Shown piece after piece: positions 35,249-38,810 of a DNA stretch of 38,810 bases. The position numbers and the translations under genes are program-made. The stretch comes from an uncultured Prevotella sp. Its GTDB lineage: Bacteria; Bacteroidota; Bacteroidia; Bacteroidales; Bacteroidaceae. Location: positions 1-38,810 of the forward strand of contig CALUMB010000018.1 of NCBI GenBank assembly GCA_944321645.1, written 5' to 3'. Every line of letters starts with the position of its first letter. The stretch's first letter is position 1. The notes under the pieces are model-generated. The model saw only the letters and a program-made list of their open reading frames with translations. It was not told the DNA's origin and ran no database searches.

Positions 35249-35280
35249 AGCGCAAGCCGACTGTGAAGCCGGCCTGCGCT
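35249..35280. terminator. Hairpin between convergent flavodoxin and Cys-rich genes
   Basis: AGCGCA-A-GCCG pairs with CGGC-C-TGCGCT, with one mismatch and a 10-base loop, 45 bases after the flavodoxin stop. Neither side carries a strong T-tract, so efficiency is uncertain. Confidence 0.55.
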
Positions 35281-35304
35281 TAAATGTAAGCCAACAACGC
35301 TGTC

Positions 35305-35733
35305 TTATATCACCTCGAGCCTTATCTTGCAATCCTGCTGGCCTTGCAAAATGGAATGGCAGAGCGTGATGTTAAATTTCAGCTCTTTCCAGAGGCTTTG
35401 CATGGAATAAATGACACTCTGACGTGAGCATTCACAGAGCAAAGGCGTAGTTACATAACCTTTCTTGCACAAATTGCAGGTGCATTCCAAGAAGGTAAGC
35501 TGATAGACGCGACCTTTTTCTAAGACTTCGCCTTTCACTCCGGGCAGTTCATTCGCCATCTGAAAGAAAACATCTATATTTCCTTTGGCATCTTCGTAGA
35601 GTTTCCTGTAAATGGCAAGCGTTCCGCCATTCACGCAATTCTTGCTACATTCTGAAAAGAATGCGGCCCGTTGCTCCGGCGAAAGCCGGGCAATGCCTTT
35701 CTGAAATCCTTCAAACCAATCTGTGAGTTCCAT
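35305..35733 (-). CDS. Cysteine-rich conserved hypothetical protein
   Basis: Function not recognised. The 142-residue protein has nine cysteines: 29, 33, 84, 86, 89, 100, 102, 125 and 135. The cluster C84-x-C86-xx-C89 followed by C100-x-C102 suggests a metal site or redox function. The N terminus MELTDWFEGFQKGIARLSPEQR is helical and amphipathic. The end (CHSILQGQQDCKIRLEVI) loosely recalls the C-terminal strand of V4R or ATC-hydrolase-like domains, but that is only a resemblance. No signal peptide or membrane segment. It is the last gene of the accessory block, 25 bases after the small membrane protein gene. Confidence 0.7.
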   Translation of the reverse strand: MELTDWFEGFQKGIARLSPEQRAAFFSECSKNCVNGGTLAIYRKLYEDAKGNIDVFFQMANELPGVKGEVLEKGRVYQLTFLECTCNLCKKGYVTTPLLCECSRQSVIYSMQSLWKELKFNITLCHSILQGQQDCKIRLEVI

Positions 35734-35758
35734 AAATGTTCATTTCATACAATTATTT

Positions 35759-36151
35759 TTAAGTCATGCGGAAGTTTTTTGTCACGATTGGTGACAAAAA
35801 AGTAGTCGCCAGGACTAACAGCCACAGGTTGCCGGTCAATGGATTGTAGGCAGCGAGAAATTCCGTCATCGTATTGCCGTCAGCAAACCCTGCTATAAAT
35901 TCAAAAGCAATAGTTAGAACGCCCCAGCATATCCCAACCAGCCAGCAATCTTTGGAGGTAATGGCTTTTGTTACCAAGGGCAACAGAAGCCAAGTTGTCA
36001 GGAAAATACACACGCTTAATGTAATCCCGCTAATAGGCAATGCCCATTCTTCGGTGATGGCTTTAGCCAATACGTATTCCCTCAACCCTCCATTGAGGAT
36101 TGCCACAGGGATAAAGCAAAGCCAGATTATGAGGGATTTCATTATGTTCAT
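35759..36151 (-). CDS. Small four-helix membrane protein of unknown function
   Basis: A 130-residue protein with four hydrophobic stretches at about 5-20, 38-60, 68-92 and 107-126, so probably a polytopic inner-membrane protein. No family was recognised by eye. Its ATG at 36151 overlaps the stop of the GrpB-GNAT gene by 4 bases (ATGA), implying translational coupling. An internal ATG three codons later is an alternative start. Confidence 0.7.
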   Translation of the reverse strand: MNIMKSLIIWLCFIPVAILNGGLREYVLAKAITEEWALPISGITLSVCIFLTTWLLLPLVTKAITSKDCWLVGICWGVLTIAFEFIAGFADGNTMTEFLAAYNPLTGNLWLLVLATTFLSPIVTKNFRMT

Positions 36152-37164
36152 AAAGTTTTCTCCATCACAAAGTTTCTCAGATAAAGCCGGTAAGCTTTCG
36201 CTTGCTGTTCCTTTACTACTTTGTAGCCATGCTTTTCGAAGAAAGGGCGTGCGGTGATGCTCGCTTCAACGCTTATTTTATGTACGCTATAACAACGAGC
36301 CATTTTCTCCACCTCCGTGAGCAACAAGGTTGCCACACCCTTTCCTTGCCAGTCCTTGTGGACAAACATGGAGTGCAGGTAGCCTTCTGCATTCATGGAA
36401 GAAAAGCCGATGATCCTGTCTTGGCCATCAAGCACACCAACATAATCATTCTTTGCAAGTAGTTCTTTCCAATGCTCAATACTGTTTCCACACGAAGCCC
36501 AATCTTCTACTTCCTCTTTGGCGTAGTCTTTGGAATTGATAGTAATAATGGTGTCGTGGAACAGTGCTTGCATTTCAGGGATGTAAAGCTCTGCAAGTTG
36601 GCAGATTTTGTAAGTTGGCACTATATGCTTGAATATTTCACGCACGACTCCCGACTTGGCATCGGCATAATCCTGAAGGTATTTCCATCTTTTCTGCACA
36701 AGGCATCTCTTCGTGTCGGCATAGAGGTTGCGGTCTGCCTCATGTGTCCGTAACCAATCTCGGAAATCAAGCATCCGCTGCGCTTCGCCGCAACCGATGG
36801 AAAATACATGAAGATTGACTTCAGGATTAGTGCCTTTCAGCATTCTGTGTCCGTACCAATCCGGCTCCCTTACCCTCATGGCATACCCGGCTTTCTCCAA
36901 TTCCGGTACATACGAGTCCTCATCGGAGGGGTCTTCAACGAGAAGAAGGATGTCTATGATGGGTTTGGCGCACAAGCCAGGCACAGAGGTGGAGCCTATA
37001 TGCTCTATTATAATTTCGTTCCGCTTCAGGGCATTGTTTATCTTTTGCCTCTCCGCTTCGTATAATGCGGCCCATGCCGGGTCGTATTCTTTCAATTCAA
37101 TAAGCCCGCACAATTCGGACACATTCCCTATTGTGACTTGTTTGAGATATTCTTGTTTCGCCAT
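36148..37164 (-). CDS. GrpB-family / GNAT acetyltransferase fusion protein
   Basis: A 338-residue two-domain cytoplasmic protein. Residues 20 to about 183 are a GrpB (UPF0157) domain of nucleotidyltransferase fold, with ELKEYDPAWAALYEAE, the motif EHIGSTSVPGLCAKPIIDI (54-72) and VNLHVF. Residues about 186-338 are a GNAT N-acetyltransferase with the acetyl-CoA loop in HKDWQGKGVATLLL (269-282) and FFEKHGYKVV. The domains join without a long linker. Substrates are unknown; GrpB relatives are often near or fused to other small-molecule-modifying domains. A MITE-like inverted repeat (37192-37306) lies just upstream. Confidence 0.88.
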   Translation of the reverse strand: MAKQEYLKQVTIGNVSELCGLIELKEYDPAWAALYEAERQKINNALKRNEIIIEHIGSTSVPGLCAKPIIDILLLVEDPSDEDSYVPELEKAGYAMRVREPDWYGHRMLKGTNPEVNLHVFSIGCGEAQRMLDFRDWLRTHEADRNLYADTKRCLVQKRWKYLQDYADAKSGVVREIFKHIVPTYKICQLAELYIPEMQALFHDTIITINSKDYAKEEVEDWASCGNSIEHWKELLAKNDYVGVLDGQDRIIGFSSMNAEGYLHSMFVHKDWQGKGVATLLLTEVEKMARCYSVHKISVEASITARPFFEKHGYKVVKEQQAKAYRLYLRNFVMEKTL

Positions 37165-37191
37165 TGTTCAGTCTCCCCTTTGGTGTTTCCT

Positions 37192-37306
37192 GAAACTGTT
37201 TTGTTTTTTTTGTCCAATGGATTGCCGTGGAAAGACACCGCAAGCTATGGGCAAAGCCAACCTTAAGGACAAAGTGGATGCTACTGTAAAAAATCAAAAC
37301 AGTTTC
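37192..37306. repeat. 115-base element bounded by 19-base inverted repeats
   Basis: GAAACTGTTTTG at 37192-37203 and its exact complement CAAAACAGTTTC at 37295-37306 enclose 91 bases. Counting the adjoining T6/A6 runs, the arms reach 19 bases with one mismatch. The right arm lies inside the last codons of the GNAT gene (stop at 37281-37283). It could be a small non-autonomous insertion, or a large stem-loop that ends or stabilises the upstream message. No target-site duplication was seen. Confidence 0.5.
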
Positions 37307-37844
37307 TCTGCCATTCCTCTTTCGTCAGTCTCATGAAATGCTCCGTGCGGACATCACCAAGCGGAGATGTCTTGCCTTCTTCCGTATGATGGAAACGGAA
37401 GCCGCATTTATCCATCACACGCCGCGACTTCACGTTGCCGTCGTAATACCCGCACCAGACGGCTACCTTTTCCAAATCCTCAAAACACCTTTTCAGCAGA
37501 CAACGCACGGCTTCGGGTATCAGTCCTTGCCCCCAATAAGGCACGCCGATCCAATATCCTATTTCCGCCTCGCCCGGCTGCATTTCTGCACTGTGCAAAC
37601 CATCTCCAAACATAATCCCCACACTGCCTATTGGTTCGTCCGTCGCTTTCAGTACTACTGCATACGTTTCGGGAGCGGCAAATACCGTGCGGATTATATT
37701 TAAACTGTCTTCCACGGAAGTGTGAGGCGGCCAGCCGGCAATAGGTCCGATTGCAGGGTCTTTGGCGTATTTATACAGCGACTCGGCATCAGACTCTTGC
37801 CACGGGCGCAATATAAGCCGGTCTGTGATTATTTCTTTACTCAT
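37281..37844 (-). CDS. GNAT N-acetyltransferase, RimJ/RimL-like
   Basis: A 187-residue single-domain acetyltransferase of the GNAT_3 type. It opens with the family start ITDRLILRPWQESDAESLYKYAKD, continues with PIGSVGIMF, and has the acetyl-CoA-binding helix EIGYWIGVPYWGQGLIPEAV (94-113) and NVKSRRVMDKCGFRF. Relatives acetylate ribosomal protein N termini, antibiotics or small amines; the substrate is not inferable here. It starts 3 bases after the DJ-1/PfpI gene, and its last codons form one arm of the inverted repeat at 37192-37306. Confidence 0.9.
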   Translation of the reverse strand: MSKEIITDRLILRPWQESDAESLYKYAKDPAIGPIAGWPPHTSVEDSLNIIRTVFAAPETYAVVLKATDEPIGSVGIMFGDGLHSAEMQPGEAEIGYWIGVPYWGQGLIPEAVRCLLKRCFEDLEKVAVWCGYYDGNVKSRRVMDKCGFRFHHTEEGKTSPLGDVRTEHFMRLTKEEWQRNCFDFLQ

Positions 37845-37847
37845 CGT

Positions 37848-38483
37848 CTAATAAACCTTTTGTTGCATTTCCTGCATCATTGCCACCAATCCCACTTTGT
37901 TGAAACGGTAGAACATATCAATCTGTTCAGGAGAATCATTTTCCAGCAACAACAATAATTCTTTGGCAAATTCCAAATAACCAGTGCCGTTTGCCGTTAC
38001 GATACGATTGTCGGATACGGCTTGCCCGTTCACATAACCTGCCTTATTGGTATAGTTGCTTCCTCCCCATAATTGTAGCTGTTCCAAGCCGTTTCCTGTA
38101 TGTTTTATCTCATTTAAGAAACCGTGTTTGGCAAGGAAAGAAGCGGCATTGCAGATAGCTCCTACAATAATCCCTTTCTCTATGGCACGGCGGACAATCG
38201 GCACGACTTTATCCGCCTCTATTTCGTCAAGCCAACCGAAACCTCCAATGAGCACCAATGCAGCATAATCATCGGGCAACGTTTCAAAAGAATAGTCGGG
38301 TAAAGTATGGAAACCACTGCATGAACGCACAGCATCCAATGTAGGGGCTACGACTTTGTTCATGTATTTGGGGCTTTCCTTTTTACAACGTTCGTCACAA
38401 GCAATAGCCGATGCCAAAAACACTGGCTCATGGTCGGCATAATTGTTTAACAACAGATATAATACCTCGTTCTTCATGTTCAT
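37848..38483 (-). CDS. DJ-1/PfpI family protein
   Basis: A 211-residue cytoplasmic protein of the DJ-1/PfpI glutamine amidotransferase-like fold. The nucleophile elbow GAICNAASFLA carries Cys111, and Glu19 in ADHEPVF is at the position of the conserved acidic residue near that cysteine. ALVLIGGFGW (75-84) is the typical strand and turn. Function in the family ranges from deglycase or hydratase to putative stress protein and is open here. The ATG at 38483 overlaps the DUF3795 stop by 4 bases (ATGA); ATG 38477 is an alternative. Confidence 0.88.
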   Translation of the reverse strand: MNMKNEVLYLLLNNYADHEPVFLASAIACDERCKKESPKYMNKVVAPTLDAVRSCSGFHTLPDYSFETLPDDYAALVLIGGFGWLDEIEADKVVPIVRRAIEKGIIVGAICNAASFLAKHGFLNEIKHTGNGLEQLQLWGGSNYTNKAGYVNGQAVSDNRIVTANGTGYLEFAKELLLLLENDSPEQIDMFYRFNKVGLVAMMQEMQQKVY

Positions 38484-38810
38484 TTTCTTTTAATGGTTTG
38501 ACATTTACGTTTGGTCATCTCTTTGGCAAAGGCTTGTCCACCTTGTTCCTTGATATAGCGAATGCAAGCGGAACGGTCTGAATTAAACAGGAATGCGAAA
38601 ACCTTGCCTATCCAGTTGGAAAACAACTTGCATTCCTTGACATCATGGGGGCATTCAGCACAAGTGTTGAACTTGTTTTCTTGGCAACATGAGCGGATTT
38701 TACACCAAGTTGCCTTTTCATTTTGCTTGCATCCGGGACATTTCTCCGCCAGGTACTTACGGCAGGCTCCACAATAAAGGCCGCAAGCGGCTATGTTTTG
38801 AGTGTCAGGC
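38480..38810 (-). CDS. DUF3795 cysteine-rich protein, 5' end beyond the window
   Basis: The last 110 codons of a gene that begins outside the window. Translation of the reverse strand gives a Cys-rich protein with ACGLYCGACRKYLAEKCPGC, followed by WCKIRSCCQE, TCAECPHDVKECK and a C-terminal basic tail KRKCQTIKRK. The repeated CxxC and CC pattern identifies DUF3795, a small predicted metal-binding domain of unknown function. The stop codon overlaps the DJ-1/PfpI start. It is the first visible gene of the accessory block. Confidence 0.85.
   Translation of the reverse strand, partial: PDTQNIAACGLYCGACRKYLAEKCPGCKQNEKATWCKIRSCCQENKFNTCAECPHDVKECKLFSNWIGKVFAFLFNSDRSACIRYIKEQGGQAFAKEMTKRKCQTIKRK

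Overview
The window reads as a chromosomal segment of a Bacteroidales bacterium, most likely a Prevotella-like member. The main reason is the promoter grammar: several genes are preceded by the Bacteroidetes -7 element TAnnTTTG, sometimes with a TTTG -33 box about 20 bases upstream. The protein families also fit: a MazG/RNase Z cluster, etfBA plus an acyl-CoA dehydrogenase, and an arabinose operon controlled by a Nudix-type regulator. No ribosomal RNA, tRNA, CRISPR array, phage or transposase gene is visible. Species assignment is inference.

Layout. 1-4030: the 3' part of RNase P RNA, then forward genes for a YihY-type membrane protein, a cupin, an MntP-type Mn efflux pump and a YeiH-type transporter, closed by a shared bidirectional terminator. 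4034-9167: valS (reverse) diverges from mazG, a lipocalin-like lipoprotein and RNase Z. 9168-10083: a gene-free stretch with a promoter-terminator unit that looks like a small RNA, followed by copy A of a dispersed intergenic repeat. 10084-14105: etfB-etfA-acyl-CoA dehydrogenase (reverse). 14200-19014: rmuC, a phosphopantetheinyl transferase and dinB as an overlapping operon, with a RecD-like helicase behind its own promoter.

19245-34060 is one long reverse-strand L-arabinose operon. In transcription order it holds an exported mutarotase, a sodium symporter, the Nudix regulator AraR, araD, araA, araB, a GH51 arabinofuranosidase, a protein with three GH43 domains, transketolase and ribose-5-phosphate isomerase B. 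Together these would release arabinose from side chains or oligosaccharides, import it, convert it to xylulose-5-phosphate and pass it into the non-oxidative pentose phosphate pathway. A perfect palindrome overlaps the predicted -7 box of the operon promoter and is the best operator candidate. Hairpins lie after the transporter and after araA.

33972-34702 is gene-free and holds the ara promoter, copy B of the dispersed repeat (inverted relative to copy A) and the flavodoxin promoter. Flavodoxin follows on the forward strand. 35305-38810 is a visibly more AT-rich reverse-strand block of small accessory genes (DUF3795, DJ-1/PfpI, GNAT, a GrpB-GNAT fusion, a membrane protein, a Cys-rich protein), chained by 4-base overlaps and short gaps.

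The strongest unexplained signal is the repeat pair. Two copies about 25 kb apart, in opposite orientation, share a core of about 145 bases with identical internal spacing. Each core contains four imperfectly palindromic units whose AAACGG/CCGTTT cores recur at exactly 22 bases.
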